A DNA stretch of 64,000 nucleotides, from the NCBI RefSeq assembly GCF_949987535.1, contig NW_026646030.1, forward strand, positions 248,001 to 312,000, in the 5' to 3' direction. Origin of the DNA: Balaenoptera acutorostrata (lineage: Eukaryota > Chordata > Mammalia > Artiodactyla > Balaenopteridae). Position 1 is the first letter of the stretch. Each line of letters opens with the position of its first letter. The position numbers and the translations under genes are program-made. The notes under the pieces were generated by a model. That model was not told where the DNA came from. It searched no databases and saw only the letters and a list, made by a program, of their open reading frames with translations. Positions 49,426 through 61,787 of the stretch are shown here, piece after piece.

Positions 49426-51185
49426 CTAGTAGCAGCACGATGAGTGGATTTAGGTACGACGATTCTAAGTGAAATAAGTCACACAGAAAAGGACACTTAT
49501 CATAAGATATCACTTATAGAGGGAATGTAAAAACCGCTACACTTGAACTGAATTACAAAAGAGAACAGAGTCACACGTTCAGAAAACATACTATGGCTGC
49601 TGAACGGGAAAGGTGAGGTGGGGTGATGCATAAAACAAGGGTTTCAAATTAGCTCCGATACCGTTCCATAAACCCAATATGTAGTAGACAAGACCTACTC
49701 CTTGCTCAGTGAACTGGCCTCAACACCCCCTATTCACCGCACAAGAATATATCTGACTAGGAAGAATCTTCAAACCTATGTATTGATATCTCTCTGTAAG
49801 TGAGTCAAGGGGGTGTAAAGCGGCATAAACACAGCCGTGAAAAGCAGCTAAACCCCATTATAAAAAGAAATTACTTTTCAAAACCCGTGAAACAACGACA
49901 GTGAAAGAGAGAGAAATTCTTACAAAATTCGTTCAGGGGCTGTGAAGCAACCTGGATTGACCATATCTAGACCCACAGCTGATTGAGACATAAGGGTGGA
50001 CACTCTTGGGGCTGAGAGGTTTGGTGAGGTTGCGTGAGCCAACGCACACCCTTTAAAGAAATACTGCATGGTACCCATCCCATGGGTCCCAAATCTCCAG
50101 GTTCAAGGGCATCTTCCTACGTCGAAAACATGCATGAGAAACCCAGAAGATGGTACACCGTGTGATTTGGAAAGGTTTCTAAAACGCACCTCATTTCTCA
50201 TCTCCTTGTGCTCGGGTTCGCCATTCCAGCCGCTTTACTAGCCATCTCCCTCCTTGGAGAATCAGCACCTTTAACCTCCTGTTCCGTACAGGTTGCAATT
50301 TGTCCTGAGGATGAACGGGAAGAGGGGGAACCAATGAGAGACTAGCTCTAGGGGTGGGGACAGGCACAGGTCACTCTATTTTCCCATCAGGAAGAAGAAT
50401 TAACCACAAGCTCAGCCTGCCCCCCAGAACCAGAAGAGGGCCTGAAGCAATCCTGCACTTTTGCGGCCAGCTCCCAAAAAAGCGACTGGAAAAATGGAGC
50501 TCAGGGGCACTGCAAATCACAAAACTGCAGAGTTATAAATGATGACTCTCGTCCACAAATATATTGAGGGAAGGCAACGAAGAGGCTTTGAAAGCAAGGC
50601 AGAATTGCAGGAAACAGATTTCAGGAGGTAGATTCGAATCGCCTTGAAAGCACATGAAAAGCGGCAAAACCTGGACAATGATGCCCTTGGCCAAAAAGGG
50701 CGTATGCGTTTTTTCCTGAATATATTCAGGAAAAAACGCATACGCCCTTTTTGGCCAACCAAGCAACCTGGAAAGGCAAATCAGCGCTCTAAAGAAGTCT
50801 CGCTTCCCAGCGGGCAAAAGGGCCATGCGGAAAAAAGTGTCCAAACCAGAAATGCAGGACCGGCCATGGAGAAATGGGAGCCTTGCTACGCTGATGGGCG
50901 GGATGTAAATTGCCAACAGCTACTCTGGAGAAGTGTACGGTGTGTCCTGAAACATCTAAAAAACACAGCTTGGAGAGCATAGGGCACTTCCACTCATGGG
51001 CGTATAAATTGGGAAAACTAAAAATCAGCAAGACACAGGCACCCCAAAGTTTAGGGCTGCTTTGTTGACAAGAACCCCCACTTCATTACACCTTAAATAT
51101 CCTAGGAAAGAGAAAAGTGGATAAAGAAGTTGTGGTCCTCATGTACAATGGAATATCACTCAGCCATGAAATCCACGTCATAAGG
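49426..51185 (+). repeat. Satellite unit 29 (B, P haplotype, 1760 bp)
   Basis: As unit 27 but with the CpG form 'agtctcgcttcc' and 'aagaagttgtgg' near the end. Resembles unit 35. Confidence 0.95.
50687..50758. repeat. Palindrome, unit 29 (perfect, 72 bp)
   Basis: Both arms canonical. Confidence 0.97.
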
Positions 51186-52943
51186 CTAGTAGCAGCACGA
51201 TGTGTGGATTTAGGTACGACGATTCTAAGTGAAATAAGTCACACAGATAAGGACACTTATCATAAGATATCACTTATAGAGGGAATGTAAAAACCGCTAC
51301 ACTTGAACTGAATTACAAAAGAGAACAGAGTCACACGTTCAGAAAACACACTATGGCTGCTGAACGGGAAAGGTGAGGTGGGGTGATGCATAAAGCAAGG
51401 GTTTCAAATTAGCTCCGATACCGTTCCATAAACCCAATATGTAGTAGACAAGACCTACTCCTTGCTCAGTGAACTGGCCTCAACACCCCCTATTCACCGC
51501 ACAAGAATATATCTGACTAGGAAGAATCTTCAAACCTATGTATTGATATCTCTCTGTAAGTGAGTCAAGGGGGTGTAAAGCGGCATAAACACAGCCGTGA
51601 AAAGCAGCTAAACCCCATTATAAAAAGAAATTACTTTTCAAAACCCGTGAAACAACGACAGTGAAAGAGAGAGAAATTCTTACAAAATTCGTTCAGGGGC
51701 TGTGAAGCACCCTGGATTGACCATATCTAGACCCACAGCTGATTGAGACATAAGGGTGGACACTCTTGGGGCTGAGAGGTTTGGTGAGGTTGCGTGAGCC
51801 AACGCACACACTTTAAAGTAATACTGCATGATACCCATCCCATGGGTCCCAAATCTCCAGGTTCAAGGGCATCTTCCTACGTCGAAAACATGCATGAGAA
51901 ACCCAGAAGATGGTACACCGTGTGATTTGGAAAGGTTTCTAAAACGCACCTCATTTCTCATCTCCTTGTGCTCGGGTTCGCCATTCCAGCCGCTTTACTC
52001 GCCATCTCCCTCCTTGGAGAATCAGCACCTTTAACCTCCTGTTCCGTACAGGTTGCAATTTGTCCTGAGGATGAACGGGAAGAGGGGGAACCAATGAGAG
52101 ACTAGCTCTAGGGGTTGGGACAGGCACAGGTCACTCTATTTTCCCATCAGGAAGAAGAATTAACCACAAGCTCAGCCTGCCCCCCAGAACCAGAAGAGGG
52201 CCTGAAGCAATCCTGCACTTTTGCGGCCAGCTCCCAAAAAAGCGACTGGAAAAATGGAGCTCAGGGGCACTGCAATTCACAAAACTGCAGAGTTATAAAT
52301 GATAACTCTCGTCCACAAATATATTGAGGGAAGGCAACGAAGAGGCTTTGAAAGCAAGGCAGAATTGCAGGAAACAGATTTCAGGAGGTAGATTCGAATC
52401 GCCTTGAAAGCACATTAAAAGTGGCAAAACGTGGACAATGATGCCCTTGGCCAAAAAGGGCGTAAGCGTTTTTTCCTGAATATATTCAGGAAAAAACGCA
52501 TACGCCCTTTTTGGCGAACCAAGCAACCTGGAAAGGCAAATCAGCGCTCCAAAGAAGTCTCGCTTCCCAGCGGGCAAAAGGGCCATGCGGAAAAAGTGTC
52601 CAAACCAGAAATGCAGGACCGGCCATGGAGAAATGGGAGCCTTGCTACGCTGATGGGCGGGATGTAAATTGCCAACAGCCACTCTAGAGAAGTGTACGGT
52701 GTGTCCTGAAACATCTAAAAAACACAGCTTGGAGAGCATAGGGCACTTCCACTCATGGGCGTATAAATTGGTTAAACTAAAAATCAGCAAGACACAGGCA
52801 CCCCAAAGTTTAGGGCTGCTCTGTTGACAAGAACCCCCACTTCATTACACCTTAAATATCCTAGGAAAGAGAAAGTGGATAATGAAGTTGTGGTCCTCAT
52901 GTACAATGGAATATCACTCAGCCATGAAATCCACGTCATAAGG
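51186..52943 (+). repeat. Satellite unit 30 (B, c haplotype, 1758 bp, twin of unit 36)
   Basis: Shares private variants with unit 36: 'cacagataagg', 'cataaagcaagg', 'ctgcatgata', 'cacattaaaag' and 'actctagagaag'. One A missing in 'gagaaagtgg' makes it the shortest unit. Confidence 0.95.
52447..52518. repeat. Palindrome, unit 30 (2 mismatched pairs)
   Basis: gtaagcg left arm and ggcgaa right end. Confidence 0.93.
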
Positions 52944-54702
52944 CTAGTACCAGCACGATGAGTGGATTTAGGTACGACGATTCTAAGTGAAATAAGTCAC
53001 ACAGAAAAAGACACTTATCATAAGATATCACTTATAGAGGGAATGTAAAAACCGCTACACTTGAACTGAATTACAAAACACAACAGAGTCACACGTTCAG
53101 AAAACACACTATGGCTGCTGAACGGGAAAGGTGAGGTGGGGTGATGCATAAAACAAGGGTTTCAAATTAGCTCCGATACCGTTTCATAAACCCAATATGT
53201 AGTAGACAAGACCTACTCCTTGCTCAGTGAACTGGCCTCAACACCCCCTATTCACCGCACAAGAATATATCTGACTAGGAAGAATCTTCAAAACTATGTA
53301 TTGATATCTCTCTGTAAGTGAGTCAAGGGGGTGTAAAGCGGCATAAACACAGGCGTGAAAAGCAGCTAAACCCCATTATAAAAAGAAATTACTTTTCAAA
53401 ACCCGTGAAACAACGACAGTGAAAGAGAGAGAAATTCTTACAAAATTCGTTCAGGGGCTGTGATGCAACCTGGATTGACCATATCTAGACCCACAGCTGA
53501 TTGAGACAAAAGGGTGGACACTCTTGGGGCTGAGAGGTTTGGTGAGGTTGCGTGAGCCAACGCACACCCTTTAAAGAAATACTGCATGGTACCCATCCCA
53601 TGGGTCCCAAATCTCCAGGTTCAAGGGCATCTTCCTACGTCGAAAACATGCATGAGAAACCCAGAAGATGGTACACCGTGTGATCGGGAAAGGTTTCTAA
53701 AACGCACCTCATTTCTCATCTCCTTGTGCTCGGGTTCGCCATTCCAGCCGCTTTACTAGCCATCTCCCTCCTTGGAGAATCAGCACCTTTAACCTCCTGT
53801 TCCGTACAGGTTGCAATTTGTCCTGAGGATGAACGGGAAGAGGGGGAACCAATGAGAGACTAGCTCTAGGGGTTGGGACAGGCACAGGTCACTCTATTTT
53901 CCCATCAGGAAGAAGAATTAACCACAAGCTCAGCCTGCCCCCCAGAACCAGAAGAGGGCCTGAAGCAATCCTGCACTTTTGCGGCCAGCTCCCAAAAAAG
54001 CGACTGGAAAAATGGAGCTCAGGGGCACTGCAATTCACAAACCTGCAGAGTTATAAATGATAACTCTCGTCCACAAATATATTGAGGGAAGGCAACGAAG
54101 AGGCTTTGAAAGCAAGGCAGAATTGCAGGAAACAGATTTCAGGAGGTAGATTCGAATCGCCTTGAAAGCACATGAAAAGTGGCAAAACGTGGACAATGAT
54201 GCCCTTGGCCAAAAAGGGCGTAAGCGTTTTTTCCTGAATATATTCAGGAAAAAACGCATACGCCCTTTTTGGCCAACCAAGCAACCTGGAAAGGCAAATC
54301 AGCGCTCCAAAGAAGTCTCGCTTCCCAGCGGGCAAAAGGGCCATGCGGAAAAAGTGTCCAAACCAGAAATGCAAGACCGGCCATGGAGAAATGGGAGCCT
54401 TCCTACGCTGATGGGCGGGATGTAAATTGCCAACAGCCACTCTGGAGAAGTGTACGGTGTGTCCTGAAACATCTAAAAAACACAGCTTGGAGAGCATAGG
54501 GCACTTCCACTCATGGGCGTATAAATTGGGAAAACTAAAAATCAGCAAGACACAGGCACCACAAAGTTTAGGGCTGCTCTGTTGACAAGAACCCCCACTT
54601 CATTACACCTTAAATATCCTAGGAAAGAGAAAAGTGGATAAAGAATTTGTGGTCCTCATGTACAATGGAATATCACTCAGCCATGAAATCCACGTCATAA
54701 GG
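52944..54702 (+). repeat. Satellite unit 31 (B, c haplotype, 1759 bp, twin of partial unit 37)
   Basis: Left-end variants 'ctagtaccagcac', 'acacaacagag', 'ccgtttcataaac' and 'ttcaaaactatg' recur in unit 37. Right half resembles the poly-A units, but there is no insertion. Confidence 0.95.
54205..54276. repeat. Palindrome, unit 31 (1 mismatched pair)
   Basis: gtaagcg left arm. Confidence 0.95.
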
Positions 54703-56462
54703 CTAGTAGCAGCACGATGAGTGGATTTAGGTACGACGATTCTAAGTGAAATAAGTCACACAGAAAAGGACACTTATCATAAGATATCACTTATAGAGGG
54801 AATGTAAAAACCGCTACACTTGAACTGAATTACAAAAGAGAACAGAGTCACACGTTCAGAAAACATACTATGGCTGCTGAACGGGAAAGGTGAGGTGGGG
54901 TGATGCATAAAACAAGGGTTTCAAATTAGCTCCGATACCGTTCCATAAACCCAATATGTAGTAGACAAGACCTACTCCTTGCTCAGTGAACTGGCCTCAA
55001 CACCCCCTATTCACCGCACAAGAATATATCTGACTAGGAAGAATCTTCAAACCTATGTATTGATATCTCTCTGTAAGTGAGTCAAGGGGGTGTAAAGTGG
55101 CATAAACACAGCCGTGAAAAGCAGCTAAACCCCATTATAAAAAGAAATTACTTTTCAAAACCCGTGAAACAACGACAGTGAAAGAGAGAGAAATTCTTAC
55201 AAAATTCGTTCAGGGGCTGTGAAGCAACCTGGATTGACCATATCTAGACCCACAGCTGATTGAGACATAAGGGTGGACACTCTTGGGGCTGAGAGGTTTG
55301 GTGAGGTTGCGTGAGCCAACGCACACCCTTTAAAGAAATACTGTATGGTACCCATCCCATGGGTCCCAAATCTCCAGGTTCAAGGGCATCTTCCTACGTC
55401 GAAAACATGCATGAGAAACCCAGAAGATGGTACACCGTGTGATTTGGAAAGGTTTCTAAAACGCACCTCATTTCTCATCTCCTTGTGCTCGGGTTCGCCA
55501 TTCCAGCCGCTTTACTAGCCATCTCCCTCCTTGGAGAATCAGCACCTTTAACCTCCTGTTCCGTACAGGTTGCAATTTGTGCTGAGGATGAACGGGAAGA
55601 GGGGGAACCAATGAGAGACTAGCTCTAGGGGTTGGGACAGGCACAGGTCACTCTATTTTCCCATCAGGAAGAAGAATTAACCACAAGCTCAGCCTGCCCC
55701 CCAGAACCAGAAGAGGGCCTGAAGCAATCCTGCACTTTTGCGGCCAGCTCCCAAAAAAGCGACTGGAAAAATGGAGCTCAGGGGCACTGCAATTCACAAA
55801 ACTGCAGAGTTATAAATGATGACTCTCGTCCACAAATATATTGAGGGAAGGCAACGAAGAGGCTTTGAAAGCAAGGCAGAATTGCAGGAAACAGATTTCA
55901 GGAGGTAGATTCGAATCGCCTTGAAAGCACATGAAAAGCGGCAAAACCTGGACAATGATGCCCTTGGCCAAAAAGGGCGTATGCGTTTTTTCCTGAATAT
56001 ATTCAGGAAAAAACGCATACGCCCTTTTTGGCCAACCAAGCAACCTGGAAAGGCAAATCAGCGCTCTAAAGAAGTCTTGCTTCCCAGCGGGCAAAAGGGC
56101 CATGCGGAAAAAAGTGTCCAAACCAGAAATGCAGGACCGGCCATGGAGAAATGGGAGCCTTGCTACGCTGATGGGCGGGATGTAAATTGCCAACAGCTAC
56201 TCTGGAGAAGTGTACGGTGTGTCCTGAAACATCTAAAAAACACAGCTTGGAGAGCATAGGGCACTTCCACTCATGGGCGTATAAATTGGGAAAACTAAAA
56301 ATCAGCAAGACACAGGCACCCCAAAGTTTAGGGCTGCTGTGTTGACAAGAACCCCCACTTCATTACACCTTAAATATCCTAGGAAAGAGAAAAGTTGATA
56401 AAGAAGTTGTGGTCCTCATGTACAATGGAATATCACTCAGCCATGAAATCCACGTCATAAGG
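54703..56462 (+). repeat. Satellite unit 32 (B, P haplotype, 1760 bp)
   Basis: Right half of the unit 27 type but with 'ggggttgggac' upstream and 'gggctgctgtg' near the end, which indicates an internal switch between subtypes. Confidence 0.95.
55964..56035. repeat. Palindrome, unit 32 (perfect, 72 bp)
   Basis: Both arms canonical. Confidence 0.97.
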
Positions 56463-56780
56463 CTAGTAGCAGCACGATGAGTGGATTTAGGTAGGACGAT
56501 TCTAAGTGAAATAAGTCACACAGAAAAAGACACTTATCATAAGATATCACTCATAGAGGGAATGTAAAAAACGCTACACTTGAACTGAATTACAAAACAG
56601 AACAGAGTCACACGTTTAGAAAACACACTATGGTTACTGAACGGGAAAGGTGAGGTGGGGTGATTCATAAAACAAGGGTTTCAAATTAGCTCCGATACCG
56701 TTCCAGAAACCCAGTATGTAGTAGACAAGACCTACTCCTTGCTCAGTGAACTGGCCTCAACACCCCCTATTCACCGCACA

Positions 56781-56793
56781 AGAATATATCTGA

Positions 56794-56830
<37 letters not shown>

Positions 56831-56842
56831 ATATAACTGACT
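56781..56842 (+). mobile_element. Orphan poly-A retroposition, displaced copy in unit 33
   Basis: Direct repeats at 56781-56795 and 56828-56842, the second with one T-to-A change at 56836; A run 56797-56828 (32 A). Its length matches unit 24 rather than units 18 and 21. Confidence 0.84.
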
Positions 56843-57769
56843 AGTAAGAATCTTCAAACCTATGTATTGATATCGCTCTGTAAGTGAGTCAAGGGGGTGT
56901 AAAGCGGCCTAAACACAGCCGTGAAAAGCAGCTAAACCCCATTTAAAAAGAAATTACTTTTCAAAACCCGTGAAACAAAGACAGTGAAAGAGAGAGAAAT
57001 TCTTACATAATTCGTTCAGGGGCTGTGAAGCAACCTGGATTGACCATATCTAGACCCACAGCTGATTTAGACATAAGGGTGGACACTCTTGGGGCTGAGA
57101 GGTTTGGTGAGGTTGCGTGAGCCAACGCACACACTTTAAAGTAATACTGCATTGTACCCATCCCATGGGTCCCAAATCTCCAGGTTCAAGGGCATCTTCC
57201 TACGTCGAAAACATGCATGAGAAACCCAGAAGATGGTACACCTTGTGATTTGGAAAGGTTTCTAAAACGCACCTCATTTCTCATCTCATTGTGCTCGGGT
57301 TCGCCATTCCAGCCGCTTTACTAGCCATCTCCCTCCTTGGAGAATCAGCACCTTTAACCTCCTGTTCCGTACAGGTTGCAATTTGTCCTGAGGATGAACG
57401 GGAAGAGGGGGAACCAATGAGAGACTAGCTCTAGGGGTGGGGACAGGCACAGGTCACTCTATTTTCCCATCAGGAAGAAGAATTAACCACAAGCTCAGCC
57501 TGCCCCCCAGAACCAGAAGAGGGCCTGAAGCAATCCTGCACTTTTGCGGCCAGCTCCCAAAAAAGCGACTGGAAAAATGGAGCTCAGGGGCACTGCAATT
57601 CACAAACCTGCAGAGTTATAAATGATAACTCTCGTCCACAAATATATTGAGGGAAGGCAACGAAGAGGCTTTGAAAGCAAGGCAGAATTGCAGGAAACAG
57701 ATTTCAGGAGGTAGATTCGAATCGCCTTGAAAGCACATGAAAAGTGGCAAAACGTGGACAATGATGCCC

Positions 57770-57841
57770 TTGGCCAAAAAGGGCGTAAGCGTTTTTTCCT
57801 GAATATATTCAGGAAAAAACGCATACGCCCTTTTTGGCCAA
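57770..57841. repeat. Palindrome, unit 33 (1 mismatched pair)
   Basis: gtaagcg left arm. Confidence 0.95.
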
Positions 57842-58267
57842 CCAAGCAACCTGGAAAGGCAAATCAGCGCTCCAAAGAAGTCTCGCTTCCCAGCGGGCAA
57901 AAGGGCCATGCGGAAAAAGTGTCCAAACCAGAAATGCAAGACCGGCCATGGAGAAATGGGAGCCTTCCTACGCTGATGGGCGGGATGTAAATTGCCAACA
58001 GCCACTCTGGAGAAGTGTACGGTGTGTCCTGAAACATCTAAAAAACACAGCTTGGAGAGCATAGGGCACTTCCACTCATGGGCGTATAAATTGGGAAAAC
58101 TAAAAATCAGCAAGACACAGGCACCACAAAGTTTAGGGCTGCTCTGTTGACAAGAACCCCCACTTCATTACACCTTAAATATCCTAGGAAAGAGAAAAGT
58201 GGATAAAGAATTTGTGGTCCTCATGTACAATGGAATATCACTCAGCCATGAAATCCACGTCATAAGG

Positions 58268-60027
58268 CTAGTAGCAGCACGATGAGTGGATTTAGGTACG
58301 ACGATTCTAAGTGAAATAAGTCACACAGAAAAGGACACTTATCATAAGATATCACTTATAGAGGGAATGTAAAAACCGCTACACTTGAACTGAATTACAA
58401 AAGAGAACAGAGTCACACGTTCAGAAAACATACTATGGCTGCTGAACGGGAAAGGTGAGGTGGGGTGATGCATAAAACAAGGGTTTCAAATTAGCTCCGA
58501 TACCGTTCCATAAACCCAATATGTAGTAGACAAGACCTACTCCTTGCTCAGTGAACTGGCCTCAACACCCCCTATTCACCGCACAAGAATATATCTGACT
58601 AGGAAGAATCTTCAAACCTATGTATTGATATCTCTCTGTAAGTGAGTCAAGGGGGTGTAAAGCGGCATAAACACAGCCGTGAAAAGCAGCTAAACCCCAT
58701 TATAAAAAGAAATTACTTTTCAAAACCCGTGAAACAACGACAGTGAAAGAGAGAGAAATTCTTGCAAAATTCGTTCAGGGGCTGTGAAGCAACCTGGATT
58801 GACCATATCTAGACCCACAGCTGATTGAGACATAAGGGTGGACACTCTTGGGGCTGAGAGGTTTGGTGAGGTTGCGTGAGCCAACGCACACCCTTTAAAG
58901 AAATACTGCATGGTACCCATCCCATGGGTCCCAAATCTCCAGGTTCAAGGGCATCTTCCTACGTCGAAAACATGCATGAGAAACCCAGAAGATGGTACAC
59001 CGTGTGATTTGGAAAGGTTTCTAAAACGCACCTCATTTCTCATCTCCTTGTGCTCGGGTTCGCCATTCCAGCCGCTTTACTAGCCATCTCCCTCCTTGGA
59101 GAATCAGCACCTTTAACCTCCTGTTCCGTACAGGTTGCAATTTGTCCTGAGGATGAACGGGAAGAGGGGGAACCAATGAGAGACTAGCTCTAGGGGTGGG
59201 GACAGGCACAGGTCACTCTATTTTCCCATCAGGAAGAAGAATTAACCACAAGCTCAGCCTGCCCCCCAGAACCAGAAGAGGGCCTGAAGCAATCCTGCAC
59301 TTTTGCGGCCAGCTCCCAAAAAAGCGACTGGAAAAATGGAGCTCAGGGGCACTGCAAATCACAAAACTGCAGAGTTATAAATGATGACTCTCGTCCACAA
59401 ATATATTGAGGGAAGGCAACGAAGAGGCTTTGAAAGCAAGGCAGAATTGCAGGAAACAGATTTCAGGAGGTAGATTCGAATCGCCTTGAAAGCACATGAA
59501 AAGCGGCAAAACCTGGACAATGATGCCCTTGGCCAAAAAGGGCGTATGCGTTTTTTCCTGAATATATTCAGGAAAAAACGCATACGCCCTTTTTGGCCAA
59601 CCAAGCAACCTGGAAAGGCAAATCAGCGCTCTAAAGAAGTCTTGCTTCCCAGCGGGCAAAAGGGCCATGCGGAAAAAAGTGTCCAAACCAGAAATGCAGG
59701 ACCGGCCATGGAGAAATGGGAGCCTTGCTACGCTGATGGGCGGGATGTAAATTGCCAACAGCTACTCTGGAGAAGTGTACGGTGTGTCCTGAAACATCTA
59801 AAAAACACAGCTTGGAGAGCATAGGGCACTTCCACTCATGGGCGTATAAATTGGGAAAACTAAAAATCAGCAAGACACAGGCACCCCAAAGTTTAGGGCT
59901 GCTTTATTGACAAGAACCCCCACTTCATTACACCTTAAATATCCTAGGAAAGAGAAAAGTGGATAAAGAATTTGTGGTCCTCATGTACAATGGAATATCA
60001 CTCAGCCATGAAATCCACGTCATAAGG
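58268..60027 (+). repeat. Satellite unit 34 (B, P haplotype, 1760 bp)
   Basis: As units 22 and 27. Private changes 'cttgcaaaattc' and 'ctgctttattgac'. Confidence 0.95.
59529..59600. repeat. Palindrome, unit 34 (perfect, 72 bp)
   Basis: Both arms canonical. Confidence 0.97.
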
Positions 60028-61787
60028 CTAGTAGCAGCACGATGAGTGGATTTAGGTACGACGATTCTAAGTGAAATAAGTCACACAGAAAAGGACACTT
60101 ATCATAAGATATCACTTATAGAGGGAATGTAAAAACCGCTACACTTGAACTGAATTACAAAAGAGAACAGAGTCACACGTTCAGAAAACATACTATGGCT
60201 GCTGAACGGGAAAGGTGAGGTGGGGTGATGCATAAAACAAGGGTTTCAAATTAGCTCCGATACCGTTCCATAAACCCAATATGTAGTAGACAAGACCTAC
60301 TCCTTGCTCAGTGAACTGGCCTCAACACCCCCTATTCACCGCACAAGAATATATCTGACTAGGAAGAATCTTCAAACCTATGTATTGATATCTCTCTGTA
60401 AGTGAGTCAAGGGGGTGTAAAGCGGCATAAACACAGCCGTGAAAAGCAGCTAAACCCCATTATAAAAAGAAATTACTTTTCAAAACCCGTGAAACAACGA
60501 CAGTGAAAGAGAGAGAAATTCTTACAAAATTCGTTCAGGGGCTGTGAAGCAACCTGGATTGACCATATCTAGACCCACAGCTGATTGAGACATAAGGGTG
60601 GACACTCTTGGGGCTGAGAGGTTTGGTGAGGTTGCGTGAGCCAACGCACACCCTTTAAAGAAATACTGCATGGTACACATCCCATGGGTCCCAAATCTCC
60701 AGGTTCAAGGGCATCTTCCTACGTCGAAAACATGCATGAGAAACCCAGAAGATGGTACACCGTGTGATTTGGAAAGGTTTCTAAAACGCACCTCATTTCT
60801 CATCTCCTTGTGCTCGGGTTCGCCATTCCAGCCGCTTTACTAGCCATCTCCCTCCTTGGAGAATCAGCACCTTTAACCTCCTGTTCCGTACAGGTTGCAA
60901 TTTGTCCTGAGGATGAACGGGAAGAGGGGGAACCAATGAGAGACTAGCTCTAGGGGTGGGGACAGGCACAGGTCACTCTATTTTCCCATCAGGAAGAAGA
61001 ATTAACCACAAGCTCAGCCTGCCCCCCAGAACCAGAAGAGGGCCTGAAGCAATCCTGCACTTTTGCGGCCAGCTCCCAAAAAAGCGACTGGAAAAATGGA
61101 GCTCAGGGGCACTGCAATTCACAAAACTGCAGAGTTATAAATGATGACTCTCGTCCACAAATATATTGAGGGAAGGCAACGAAGAGGCTTTGAAAGCAAG
61201 GCAGAATTGCAGGAAACAGATTTCAGGAGGTAGATTCGAATCGCCTTGAAAGCACATGAAAAGCGGCAAAACCTGGACAATGATGCCCTTGGCCAAAAAG
61301 GGCGTATGCGTTTTTTCCTGAATATATTCAGGAAAAAACGCATACGCCCTTTTTGGCCAACCAAGCAACCTGGAAAGGCAAATCAGCGCTCTAAAGAAGT
61401 CTCGCTTCCCAGCGGGCAAAAGGGCCATGCGGAAAAAAGTGTCCAAACCAGAAATGCAGGACCGGCCATGGAGAAATGGGAGCCTTGCTACGCTGATGGG
61501 CGGGATGTAAATTGCCAACAGCTACTCTGGAGAAGTGTACGGTGTGTCCTGAAACATCTAAAAAACACAGCTTGGAGAGCATAGGGCACTTCCACTCATG
61601 GGCGTATAAATTGGGAAAACTAAAAATCAGCAAGACACAGGCACCCCAAAGTTTAGGGCTGCTTTGTTGACAAGAACCCCCACTTCATTACACCTTAAAT
61701 ATCCTAGGAAAGAGAAAAGTGGATAAAGAAGTTGTGGTCCTCATGTACAATGGAATATCACTCAGTCATGAAATCCACGTCATAAGG
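60028..61787 (+). repeat. Satellite unit 35 (B, P haplotype, 1760 bp)
   Basis: Counterpart of unit 29, 10,602 bp downstream. Private changes 'ggtacacatccc' and 'ctcagtcatg'. Confidence 0.95.
61289..61360. repeat. Palindrome, unit 35 (perfect, 72 bp)
   Basis: Both arms canonical. Confidence 0.97.

Larger units (their letters stand above)
56463..58267 (+). repeat. Satellite unit 33 (B, c haplotype, poly-A insertion, mosaic)
   Basis: 1805 bp. Left half carries all position-3 markers of the trimer plus the poly-A. From 'ctctaggggtggggacag' on it follows the unit 25 type. It lacks one A in 'ccccatttaaaaag', and unlike units 18, 21 and 24 it has no trimer partners beside it. Confidence 0.95.
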
